Shown here: in pieces, positions 1-6,098 of the stretch
Numbering within the stretch: the stretch's first letter is position 1
Layout of the letters: the number at the start of each line of letters is the position of its first letter
IMG/VR virus record: IMGVR_UViG_3300032304_000929
Span: 1 to 30,425 of that record
Length of the DNA stretch: 30,425 nt
Strand: one strand, 5' to 3'
Source: a virus
Notes under the pieces: model-generated
Told to the model about the DNA's origin: nothing
Seen by the model: the letters and a program-made list of their open reading frames with translations, nothing else
Database searches by the model: none
Program-made: the position numbers and the translations under genes

Positions 1-123
1 GTACACATTTTCACGTTTTTTTGGTATTTTTTGAAAATATTATTTTTTCCGATTCTCAAAATAATTAAATATATATAAGTATATGACCGAAAATGTGTAC
101 TTGTGTACCTATTTTATTACTCA
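1..123. repeat. Left copy of the 123-bp terminal direct repeat
   Basis: These bases are identical to the last 123 bases of the window (30303-30425). The stop codon of the 117-518 gene lies inside both copies, so one gene runs across the join. The simplest reading is that the window is a circular or terminally redundant phage genome opened at an arbitrary point, with a read or k-mer overlap left at both ends. A true short terminal repeat cannot be excluded. The repeat holds AT-rich DNA and GTGTAC elements belonging to the candidate origin described at 30231-30425. Confidence 0.95.
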
Positions 124-518
124 GGTGATAACAATTCCTCATATTCGCCTCTCAACACTCTCCTCTTGATTGATTTGAGCTGATTGTATGACTTACATTT
201 CAGGATATCATCTTTCAAGAATCGTAATTTCTTCACATGAGCATTCCCCTGAAGCTCATCAATATCATCTTGGATGACTGTCATGTAATATGTATCTCCA
301 CCATCAATTGACCAATTGTGTAGCTTGATATTGTGCATCACTGTTGCATGACCTCGGTTGAACATCTCACCAATCGCATGAAATGGAAGATTCAATCCTC
401 TCAATTCAGCCATTAGATATCTTCTCCTCATGGTCAATACCTGGTGTCGACTCGCCACATCCAATGCATCTCGTTGGATGATGTGCTTGATTGCTTTTAT
501 TTTATCGTTTTTGTTCAT
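117..518 (-). CDS. DnaA domain IV-like DNA-binding protein
   Basis: A 133-residue protein whose first half resembles domain IV of DnaA, the helix-turn-helix part that reads DnaA boxes. Residues about 29-65 run from an Arg-rich helix (MRRRYLMAEL) through a turn (IGEMFNRG) to GHATVMHNIK at 56-65. This matches the DnaA signature in which [DG]H[TA]TV is followed by a basic helix. No AAA+ ATPase domain is present, so it cannot melt DNA like DnaA. The C-terminal half is basic and unrecognised. Stand-alone proteins of this kind occur in Bacteroidota phages. Its gene lies directly beside the iteron-like cluster, so binding there as initiator or regulator is plausible but inferred. The start ATG shares a base with the stop of the upstream methyltransferase remnant (TAATG). 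Confidence 0.75.
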   Translation of the reverse strand: MNKNDKIKAIKHIIQRDALDVASRHQVLTMRRRYLMAELRGLNLPFHAIGEMFNRGHATVMHNIKLHNWSIDGGDTYYMTVIQDDIDELQGNAHVKKLRFLKDDILKCKSYNQLKSIKRRVLRGEYEELLSPE

Positions 519-1137
519 TAGAATAGTGTTTGTTGTGATAAATATGGATAGATTCTTTTGTTTGCAAGGTCAACATATTCTTGTGTTATTTCACTTCCAA
601 AAAATATCTTGCCATTTCTACCGGCATTGTTGCTCCATGACCTTTTATTGATTCTTTTTTGTGCCATGTTTGAATATTTGGAACATAATTATTTTCTGGA
701 AAATTATTGTAATCAAAATTCATTTTTGAATCTTTTCCAAGTATAACAATAAATTCATATCCAGTAGCCATTTTACCTTTTTGTATTTGTGCAACTGCTT
801 GTTTTTTCCAAATTGCAATATCTTTTATATTATCTTTAAAATGATACATAAATTCCAAGTATACATTTTTGTTGTTTGATAATATTTGAAAATTGTAAAC
901 AACATAATTTTTTGTGACTCTTAATAATTCTTTCACATTATTAAATATGAAATTTTTATATTCAATATCTTGCAAATTATCCTTATATTCCTTATAAAAA
1001 TCTCCAGTTGTTAATGACTTTCCACCGGTATTGTATGGTGGACTTGTCACAACTAAATCAACGAAATTATCCGGCATTCTTGCCATAGTTTCTAAATTGC
1101 TTTCACAATAAATTTTGTTTAATTCTAAATTATTCAT
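518..1137 (-). pseudogene. DNA (N4/N6) methyltransferase, broken by an internal deletion and frameshift
   Basis: The intact frame from 1137 to 586 (183 codons) opens like a beta-class DNA methyltransferase: catalytic motif IV is TSPPYNTGG at about residues 31-39, and the target-recognition part follows. It reaches the HGATMPVEMARYF segment that normally precedes the SAM-binding DPFxGSGTT motif. That motif is absent. Three residues later the frame stops. In another frame the DNA from about 600 to 518 reads GSEITQEYVDLANKRI and on to QQTLF, the typical end of this family, stopping at TAA (518-520) that overlaps the next ATG. Roughly 30 residues including the cofactor site are therefore missing and the frame has shifted. 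The product should be inactive. The gene is much more AT-rich than the late genes (12 of 60 bases are G or C at 841-900, against 28 of 60 at 3421-3480), which suggests recent acquisition. An assembly error is the alternative. Confidence 0.82.
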
Positions 1138-1354
1138 ATGCTCCTGTTATTTTGTTTCTTTTTTCATCACTTCCTTTTACTTCAGTATAAGATTTTGATT
1201 CATTTTTTTGACCAACAATTTTTGATGATATTATTTTTGTAATTGTCATCCCTTTATAATTAAAATCATTTTCAATAAATACCGCATTTTTAATATATAT
1301 GCTTTTTTTACCATTAAAAACTTGAATATCTCCATATAAAATATTATCTTTCAT
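1130..1354 (-). CDS. Hypothetical protein, 74 aa, paired with the methyltransferase
   Basis: I do not recognise this protein. It is lysine-rich and predicted mostly beta in its first half (ILYGDIQVFNG, SIYIKNAVFIEN), with a polar C-terminus. Its last 8 bases overlap the methyltransferase start and its own start overlaps the end of the preceding gene by 11 bases, so it is translated within the same chain. It shares the strong AT-richness of the methyltransferase, so the two probably arrived together. Confidence 0.65.
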   Translation of the reverse strand: MKDNILYGDIQVFNGKKSIYIKNAVFIENDFNYKGMTITKIISSKIVGQKNESKSYTEVKGSDEKRNKITGAYE

Positions 1355-1592
1355 CTTCCGCTTGTTGTAGCCATTGTCTAAAGGCTAATTGAATATCCAT
1401 TTGCTGATTCCATATTTCGATTCCTGCATCATCAAGGAATTTCTTATCCGATTTCCGTATCTCATCGAGGAGATGGTTGGCTCTCATCTTGATTGCCTTG
1501 GTGAATATTTTCTTATCGTTTATATCTTCGATAAAATCACCAAGCACTGGAAGGATTCCAACGATCGCGATTAATTTAGTTGATGGTTTCAT
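1344..1592 (-). CDS. Hypothetical protein, 82 aa
   Basis: Unrecognised. Residues 6-18 (KLIAIVGILPVLG) are hydrophobic and could be a short membrane or buried segment. The rest is a predicted helical, charged domain ending in Gln- and Glu-rich residues. Its ATG overlaps the stop of the preceding 48-residue gene as ATGA, which fixes the start and implies translational coupling. Confidence 0.7.
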   Translation of the reverse strand: MKPSTKLIAIVGILPVLGDFIEDINDKKIFTKAIKMRANHLLDEIRKSDKKFLDDAGIEIWNQQMDIQLAFRQWLQQAEDER

Positions 1593-1735
1593 ACTTCCTC
1601 AACTTTAAACTTCCCCATTTCAAATCCTCCCTTATTGAGAAGCTCCGACTTCATCCAATATGCAAGTGACTTGGAATTGAAGTACCATTCTTGCACTGTT
1701 CTTTTTCCGATTGTGTATGTTAATTTGTAGTTCAT
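1589..1735 (-). CDS. Small hypothetical protein, 48 aa
   Basis: A 48-codon frame starting MNYKLTYTIGKRTVQEWYFN and ending GKFKVEEV. It is supported by context: its ATG at 1735 overlaps the stop of the upstream gene (ATGA at 1732-1735), and its stop overlaps the ATG of the downstream gene (1589-1592), so it fills the gap exactly. It is basic and aromatic-rich. Function unknown. Confidence 0.7.
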   Translation of the reverse strand: MNYKLTYTIGKRTVQEWYFNSKSLAYWMKSELLNKGGFEMGKFKVEEV

Positions 1736-2031
1736 TTCTTGATTTTATAAGTTTGAATTCCGTCTTTTTTTGTTTTATGGATGATTTTCCCCTCCTCAAC
1801 TAATTCGCCAAGTGCGTAAAAGAAAGGTGTTGCATTCCACCGAGGCATTCCAATCACATAAAAATCACTTTCTCCTAAAATATCCCAATCAAAATCTGAT
1901 GGCTTTCTTGTTTTTCCATCACTCATATATTCAAGCATGAATTTTTTAGCTGGTTCAATTAATCTATCTTTCATAATTGGTTGTTTTTCTTGTTTTGGTT
2001 TTATTAATTTTTTTAATATTTGGCAACTCAT
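1732..2031 (-). CDS. Hypothetical protein, 99 aa, possible winged-helix fold
   Basis: Not recognised as a named family. Residues about 60-99 (RWNATPFFYALGELVEEGKIIHKTKKDG then YKIKK) look like the last helix and beta-wing of a winged-helix DNA-binding domain. The first 20 residues are basic and may be a tail. A second Met at residue 20 (start 1974) is an alternative start, but the first ATG overlaps the upstream stop as ATGA, which favours 2031. A regulatory role would fit but is inference. Confidence 0.65.
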   Translation of the reverse strand: MSCQILKKLIKPKQEKQPIMKDRLIEPAKKFMLEYMSDGKTRKPSDFDWDILGESDFYVIGMPRWNATPFFYALGELVEEGKIIHKTKKDGIQTYKIKK

Positions 2032-2156
2032 AACTTTTGATTCATTTTGATTTCACAAATACGGAGATACAATTCTAAATTGAAGCTCCCTCCTTTATCA
2101 TATCGGTTGGTTTTGCCGGTCCAAAACTTTACCATTCTTTGAATATTAAATACCAT
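2028..2156 (-). CDS. Small hypothetical protein, 42 aa
   Basis: A 42-codon basic frame containing RMVKFWTGKTNRYDKGGSF and ending KMNQKL. Two in-frame starts exist: ATG at 2156, overlapping the end of the 116-residue gene by 11 bases, and ATG at 2135, which would give 35 residues. Its stop overlaps the next ATG as ATGA (2028-2031). The tight fit between neighbours on both sides is the main support. Function unknown. Confidence 0.6.
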   Translation of the reverse strand: MVFNIQRMVKFWTGKTNRYDKGGSFNLELYLRICEIKMNQKL

Positions 2157-2496
2157 AATCATCCCAATCTATTTCATCGTTATCATTTCCCCAAGTATAC
2201 TCACTCAAGAATTCTACCTCATCCATTAGGCACTCAATCATATTGAGCATCCATTCCTTGTATCCTGGACCGAATTCCATGACCTTATCGGTTGTATCTT
2301 CATCAGTCCACCATACTCCATCCTTCATTTTGATATCGATGTCATATCGAGCGGTTTCAAAATCATAATTGTTCTTCCACCATTCAATATTAACTTGAAA
2401 GTATATCTTTCCAATCTTATAATACCCCATCATGGATGAATGGTTGACATCCATAAATTCTAAATCGATTCGATTAATCTCTTTTTTCCAATTCAT
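2146..2496 (-). CDS. Hypothetical acidic protein, 116 aa
   Basis: Unrecognised. The protein is rich in Asp, Glu and Trp, alternates predicted strands (GYYKIGKIYFQVNIEWW, ARYDIDIKMKDGVWW) with one C-terminal helix, and ends in a very acidic tail (NDNDEIDWDDYGI). An early phage protein of this size and charge might act as a host-directed effector or a DNA mimic, but nothing here proves that. Its start overlaps the preceding gene by 4 bases. Confidence 0.7.
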   Translation of the reverse strand: MNWKKEINRIDLEFMDVNHSSMMGYYKIGKIYFQVNIEWWKNNYDFETARYDIDIKMKDGVWWTDEDTTDKVMEFGPGYKEWMLNMIECLMDEVEFLSEYTWGNDNDEIDWDDYGI

Positions 2497-2684
2497 TTTT
2501 GCGTGTGTTTAATTATCAATTCTCCATATGCATCCAATACCTTTGATTGAACGTGTTGAGGGACTTCCTGAATGACTTTATCCTCTTGGATATAGTTTGG
2601 TGTGGTTGCGATGAAAAAGCTCATTACAACCAAGAATAATGCAACTGGCATTAATAGATCTAATACTTCGTTTTTTGTTCTCAT
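2493..2684 (-). CDS. Small single-pass membrane protein, 63 aa
   Basis: Residues 9-27 (LDLLMPVALFLVVMSFFIA) form one clear transmembrane segment after a short charged N-terminus. The remaining 35 residues are polar. Family unknown. It is an early gene, away from the lysis cassette, so a holin role is unlikely. Superinfection exclusion or membrane anchoring are possibilities only. Its start overlaps the upstream stop as ATGA (2681-2684). Confidence 0.7.
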   Translation of the reverse strand: MRTKNEVLDLLMPVALFLVVMSFFIATTPNYIQEDKVIQEVPQHVQSKVLDAYGELIIKHTQK

Positions 2685-2848
2685 CTGATTTGTAGTTTTT
2701 GCATTAATTGACCAAGTGTTGCAGCTCGTGTTCCTGCTCTCTGAGTTCCCTCATCATCAATACCGAATGCATTAAGCATTTCCATGTACTCATTCCATAG
2801 AACATCATGCTCTTGGATAATCAAATCAATCATTTCTTTCTTTGTCAT
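2681..2848 (-). CDS. Small hypothetical protein, 55 aa, first gene of the early operon
   Basis: A 55-codon frame starting MTKKEMIDLIIQEHDVLWNE and ending TLGQLMQKLQIR, predicted helical throughout. It is the first gene after the promoter at 2875-2904, with an A-rich leader (AAAACAACACA) directly before the ATG, typical of Bacteroidota translation starts. Its stop overlaps the next ATG as ATGA. Function unknown. Confidence 0.75.
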   Translation of the reverse strand: MTKKEMIDLIIQEHDVLWNEYMEMLNAFGIDDEGTQRAGTRAATLGQLMQKLQIR

Positions 2849-2874
2849 TGTGTTGTTTTTAATTGTTTACCCCA

Positions 2875-2904
2875 CAAAGATACAAAAGGTTTCATAAATG
2901 CAAA
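2875..2904 (-). promoter_or_regulatory. Bacteroidota-type promoter of the early operon
   Basis: On the minus strand the -7 box is TATCTTTG (2875-2882), an exact TAnnTTTG, and the -33 box is TTTG (2901-2904) with an 18-bp spacer. Transcription should begin near 2868-2870, about 20 bases before the ATG at 2848. Only palindromes and repeats lie immediately upstream, so this is the likely start of the leftward early transcript. Confidence 0.8.
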
Positions 2905-2952
2905 ACTTTTTTAACTTTTTTTTTAGTTTTGAACAAAATAAATTGTGAATGC

Positions 2953-3007
2953 TATACCCGATGGGGTATTCATGTAAAGAAATTGAGGTTATTTATACCC
3001 GATGGGG
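2953..3007. repeat. Two palindromic operator-like repeats upstream of the early promoter
   Basis: TATACCCGATGGGG occurs at 2953-2966 and again at 2994-3007, 41 bp apart (about four helical turns). The first copy sits in a near-perfect palindrome, ATACCC-GATG-GGGTAT. The second has one mismatch in its right arm (GGGGAT). They lie about 50-100 bp upstream of the -33 box, as expected of activator or repressor sites. The binding protein is unknown. Confidence 0.65.
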
Positions 3008-3016
3008 GATATTTTG

Positions 3017-3052
3017 CGTATATCTTTCGTATCAATTCGTATCAATGCGTAT
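3017..3052. repeat. Phased CGTAT repeats in the control region
   Basis: CGTAT occurs at 3017, 3028, 3038 and 3048, a spacing of 10-11 bp, with the middle copies extended to CGTATCAAT. All copies therefore face the same side of the helix. The pattern suggests cooperative protein binding or intrinsic bending. No coding function is apparent. Confidence 0.6.
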
Positions 3053-3078
3053 ATACATTTGACAATAAATCAAAATAG

Positions 3079-3118
3079 TGGTAAATGTTTGTCCCAAAAC
3101 AATGGTAAATATGGGACA
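3079..3118. repeat. TGGTAAA repeats with a TGTCCC/GGGACA inverted pair
   Basis: TGGTAAA occurs at 3079-3085 and 3103-3109. TGTCCC (3090-3095) is answered by GGGACA (3113-3118). These lie between the late terminator and the early promoter. With 2849-2952 and 3119-3147, which show nothing else clear, they complete the roughly 350-bp gene-free stretch. Their function is probably regulatory. Confidence 0.4.
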
Positions 3119-3147
3119 TTCTTGTAATAGAACAAAGGTAAAGCCAT

Positions 3148-3178
3148 AAAAAAAGGGGAGCCTCACGACATCCCCCTT
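3148..3178 (-). terminator. Rho-independent terminator at the end of the late operon
   Basis: Read on the minus strand, AAGGGG (from 3178) pairs with CCCCTT and is followed by a run of seven T (3154 to 3148). It lies 27 bases after the stop of the metallophosphoesterase gene, so it closes the late and lysis transcript. Its loop contains TGTCGTGAGGC, a core also present in the leader at 30108-30179. Confidence 0.82.
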
Positions 3179-3205
3179 AACACACACTATGAAAAGTCCT
3201 GCAAG

Positions 3206-4081
3206 TTACAAAGGAAATTTGATTGAGTCGATACTTTTATGCATTTTTCTTAATCCATTTTTAGTGAATTCTTTTGAATGTATCGTCAAGATTCTTCCAC
3301 CGGTTGGTTTGATGGGAGCTCCACGTTCAACGTGCCATCCTTTGGAGCCATCACCATACTCCTCTTTATATGTTCCGGTGAGCATCAAGTGAATATTCTT
3401 GTGATGATTCACATATCCGTACTTCGGTGAGTGAACAACCGTATCTCTCACATCATTACGACAAGCGTTCTCGTGGATGTGTCCCATTGTGAACACATCA
3501 AAATCCTCATACATCTCCAATGACCTGGTCAAGTTGATTGCTCCCTTGGTCACGATTCCTCCACCACCTGAACCATGGAAGTATTTGATTTTGGTTGTTG
3601 TCCAAGAGCTTGTGTTGTATTTTTGATGGATGATTAACCAACCACCATAACCTCCGGTCATGACATTGCTTCCATTCTTATAATTAAGTAGGTCAACAAA
3701 TCGTTGAAGGATGTCGGTTTCTTGATGCTTTATGATTGCAGTTTCATGATTACCGTATCCGATTACAGTGAGGATATGTGCATATGGTGAAAACCATTCA
3801 ACTGCGGTTTCAACAATTGAATCCAAATACTTTGCGTTGTTGTGCTCAGGTCGGATGTCGGACTTGTTGCCTCGTTTATCACCTTTTCCTTGCATCAAGC
3901 AAAAGAAATCACCATTGACCATGACCTTGATATCATTCTCAAGGCAGTAATCAAAATCACGTTTCAATAAATCCCAATCGCATTTTGGATTATCCCAGTG
4001 AAGGTCGGACATCATTGCAAGTTGTACATTCTCTCCATCAATTTGAATTTCGTGAATGTTTTTAGAGTGCTTTTTTAGCAT
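3206..4081 (-). CDS. Calcineurin-like metallophosphoesterase
   Basis: A 291-residue protein with the full metal-binding set of the calcineurin-like phosphoesterase superfamily in order: DxH (SDLHWD, D26 and H28), GD (NGDFF, D58), GNHE (110-113), a middle His (FHGSGGGG, H169) and GHxH (GHIHE, 200-204). It should be a soluble enzyme using two divalent metal ions to cleave a phosphoester. The substrate (nucleic acid, nucleotide or phosphoprotein) cannot be read from sequence. It is the last gene of the late operon, and its ATG lies 20 bases inside the end of the spanin gene. The next element is the terminator. The position hints at a late role, or at a cargo gene inserted before the terminator. 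Confidence 0.85.
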   Translation of the reverse strand: MLKKHSKNIHEIQIDGENVQLAMMSDLHWDNPKCDWDLLKRDFDYCLENDIKVMVNGDFFCLMQGKGDKRGNKSDIRPEHNNAKYLDSIVETAVEWFSPYAHILTVIGYGNHETAIIKHQETDILQRFVDLLNYKNGSNVMTGGYGGWLIIHQKYNTSSWTTTKIKYFHGSGGGGIVTKGAINLTRSLEMYEDFDVFTMGHIHENACRNDVRDTVVHSPKYGYVNHHKNIHLMLTGTYKEEYGDGSKGWHVERGAPIKPTGGRILTIHSKEFTKNGLRKMHKSIDSIKFPL

Positions 4082-4469
4082 ATCTCAAGAGGTATTTGGT
4101 AACGATTCCCAATAGGAATCCGATTATGAAGAGCCATATATTAGGTCGTGTTTTCCTTTGACTCTTATATTTTGCGACTTCTATTTTTTGAATTTGTCGG
4201 ATTGTATCTCTCGTTAATTTATATAGGATTTTTTTCTCCCATCTTGTCTTGGGAATGTAATGCGTTTTCCACATGATGACCGTATCTTTCTCAGTGATAT
4301 ACTTACGCCAAACAATAGTATCATTCACGATCACCGGAAAGGAATCAACCGATGTGATGCGGATGGTATCAGCTACCTCCTCACATTTGTATCCTTTCTT
4401 TATTGCCTTGTTGAGATGGTGCTCAGCTGAACACGATACCAGGATAAAAAGAATTAAGATATATCTCAT
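4062..4469 (-). CDS. Unimolecular spanin (lipoprotein with C-terminal TM)
   Basis: The 135-residue protein begins MRYILILFILVSC, a short lipoprotein signal with lipobox LVSC (Cys13 would be acylated). It ends with a hydrophobic helix at about 109-127 (NIWLFIIGFLLGIVTKYLL) followed by basic residues. An outer-membrane lipid anchor plus an inner-membrane segment joined by a periplasmic region is the layout of a u-spanin, as in phage T1 gp11, which fuses inner and outer membranes at the last step of lysis. The middle looks beta-rich with a basic helical part. It directly follows holin and amidase, with a 4-base overlap to the amidase stop. The role is assigned from topology and context, not from sequence similarity. 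Confidence 0.75.
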   Translation of the reverse strand: MRYILILFILVSCSAEHHLNKAIKKGYKCEEVADTIRITSVDSFPVIVNDTIVWRKYITEKDTVIMWKTHYIPKTRWEKKILYKLTRDTIRQIQKIEVAKYKSQRKTRPNIWLFIIGFLLGIVTKYLLRYAKKAL

Positions 4470-5113
4470 AAATTTTTAAGCATTTCAATCACTCGTGGAC
4501 ATGGATACATATCACTTTTATCCTTTCGTACCGAGTTGTGTGTGAAAATCCCTCTCATGCCATTAAACGCATCCTTATCGATACCCCAAATTGAATCATT
4601 GTAGTCCTTTGGGATGTCATAAGTATCGCATAAATATACAACCAATTGTCGAAGTGACTCAATTTGTGCATCAGAATATTTGTACCAATGTTTGAATCCC
4701 TTAAATGATTGCTCCAATGTAGTGACATTCTCAGCTTTCACCACTCCTCCGGCATAGTTGTAGAACTTATCACCTCTCTTGGTAAGGTATCCCCAATTGC
4801 ACACCTCGATTCCAACTGATGACTTGTTGAGATTGGTATACTTTGCACCATTGGTGGCGAAATCTTGATTGTCAATTCCGAGATGCCATGCCCAGTGCTT
4901 TGAACTGAAGCATTGCACGATTAATCCATCCTCACCAATCACAAATGCAGTACCGATTCGAGTTTCATTTCCATTCCAATACTTTGAAACGCCTTCAGCA
5001 TTGCCATTTCCCGCAGTATGGTGGAGATATATTTGAGTTTTCGGTGATTCCTCTTTGAAATACTGGCTTTCCTTCAACCGAACTTGCTTGATTTTACTGA
5101 TGTCCAATTTCAT
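4466..5113 (-). CDS. Endolysin, N-acetylmuramoyl-L-alanine amidase (Amidase_2)
   Basis: A 215-residue cell-wall hydrolase that should cut between N-acetylmuramic acid and L-Ala in peptidoglycan. HHTAG at 31-35 supplies the first zinc ligand of the amidase_2/T7 lysozyme family. The core motif SVGIEVCNWG lies mid-protein, and the C-terminal FTHNSVRKDKSDMYPCP (about 190-206) supplies the second His (H192) and the zinc-binding Cys (C205). There is no signal peptide, so it depends on the holin encoded directly upstream (4-base overlap). It has a single domain with no obvious cell-wall-binding repeats, normal for phages of Gram-negative hosts. Confidence 0.92.
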   Translation of the reverse strand: MKLDISKIKQVRLKESQYFKEESPKTQIYLHHTAGNGNAEGVSKYWNGNETRIGTAFVIGEDGLIVQCFSSKHWAWHLGIDNQDFATNGAKYTNLNKSSVGIEVCNWGYLTKRGDKFYNYAGGVVKAENVTTLEQSFKGFKHWYKYSDAQIESLRQLVVYLCDTYDIPKDYNDSIWGIDKDAFNGMRGIFTHNSVRKDKSDMYPCPRVIEMLKNL

Positions 5114-5535
5114 TTGAATTCGTCAAGATTTGTTTTGGTCCTGGTGATGAATTTGCGAAGAGCTGCGAGTACATTCTTCCCCGTTACACTCTCATATGAT
5201 TCGTTGATGGACTTAATCTCCACCATCACGCAAAAGAATGCGAATACTTTAGTCATTATTAGCTCCGTAGAGATGAACTGAGCAATGATATCACCGGCAA
5301 TATACTTCTCAATTAGGAAGGTGAATATAATTGCTCCACCATAAAGTAGAACTTTGCTCACCATGTGTGACATTTTGTTTGATTCAAATGATTTCCATCC
5401 ATCAACTTTGATTGTTCTCCAAATTCCGAAGCAAGTATCAATTCCAATGCATAAAGCTGCGATATATATCATCGGCATAACCGGTGCAATCACTGCCCAA
5501 AATGAAGCTAACATAATCATCACATTTTGTCTCAT
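5110..5535 (-). CDS. Holin of the phage_holin_4 type
   Basis: A 141-residue protein with about three membrane segments: residues 5-33 (a long hydrophobic stretch ending CIGIDTCFGIWRT), about 61-80 (VLLYGGAIIFTFLIEKYIA) and about 92-105 (TKVFAFFCVMVEI). A basic, soluble C-terminus follows. The D-x-x-x-G-x-x-x-x turn after TM1 and the E-x-x-S-I-x-E motif near 106-112 (EIKSINE) are typical of the phage_holin_4 family. It lies directly before the amidase, with a 4-base overlap. It should form the inner-membrane holes that time lysis. Confidence 0.85.
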   Translation of the reverse strand: MRQNVMIMLASFWAVIAPVMPMIYIAALCIGIDTCFGIWRTIKVDGWKSFESNKMSHMVSKVLLYGGAIIFTFLIEKYIAGDIIAQFISTELIMTKVFAFFCVMVEIKSINESYESVTGKNVLAALRKFITRTKTNLDEFK

Positions 5536-6098
5536 AATACCAGGATTGAATTGTTGTATCCGTTATCGGTTGGATATCCACAAGTCCACACTCCATTCAT
5601 GAAGCAATTTCCAACGCACATATGACAATCAATTTGAGGTCGCAAATCGGTGTCACGATTCTCATGTGATGTGAAGATTGGAAATTCCGATTTGTTCTTC
5701 ACCAGGTATCGAATCAATCTCATCTCAAAGAATGATGCCTTTTGTGCGTAGTGCTCCATTCCAAATGCAACCTCACTGCGAGATACACTGGATGAGTTAT
5801 CACCGAATTGAGTTTGAAGTCCTTTGTTCTTGAGTTGATAAGTCAATCCGAAGATTGCATCCTCAGCGGAACGCCAAGCAACAACCGGTTGAATAAACAA
5901 AACAAGAGCTTCCTCTTCAGGTGTCAATGTTTGGTCATTGTATGCCTCCAATAAATGGTCATAAAATACAGTTCCCAAGATTGGCATCACTCTCAATTGT
6001 GCTTGAGTTGCAATGTATGGTGTCACATCAGTCACATCCACATTGGCAGTGATTGGTGTATTTGTTTTGAGGTAGGTTTCAGTGATAAAATACAACAT
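5532..6098 (-). CDS. Head-tail connector-like protein with a C-terminal cysteine cluster
   Basis: A 188-residue protein placed directly after the portal gene. Its helical body (residues about 20-145: TDVTPYIATQAQLRVMPILGT, TPEEEALVLFIQPVVAWRSAEDA) resembles the small connector proteins encoded beside the portal in Bacteroidota phages (DUF6712-like; recognised by pattern only). The C-terminus is unusual: C158, H159, C161, C165 and C173 fall in a 16-residue window and could bind a metal ion. It overlaps holin by 4 bases and the portal by one base. Confidence 0.65.
   Translation of the reverse strand: MLYFITETYLKTNTPITANVDVTDVTPYIATQAQLRVMPILGTVFYDHLLEAYNDQTLTPEEEALVLFIQPVVAWRSAEDAIFGLTYQLKNKGLQTQFGDNSSSVSRSEVAFGMEHYAQKASFFEMRLIRYLVKNKSEFPIFTSHENRDTDLRPQIDCHMCVGNCFMNGVWTCGYPTDNGYNNSILVL

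Noticed and set aside
1-123. Genuine virion terminal repeat
   Set aside because: Possible, but a gene and the origin cross the join smoothly, so leftover overlap from circular assembly is simpler.
3054-3061. Plus-strand TACATTTG as a promoter
   Set aside because: No -33 TTTG at proper distance and no rightward gene downstream before the terminator region.
2863-3078. Plus-strand frame of 71 codons in the control region
   Set aside because: It covers palindromes, phased repeats and the early promoter, has no leader or promoter of its own, and its product looks random.
3133-3140. Minus-strand TACCTTTG as a second early promoter
   Set aside because: The -7 box fits, but no TTTG lies 17-23 bp upstream, where the terminator stem is found.
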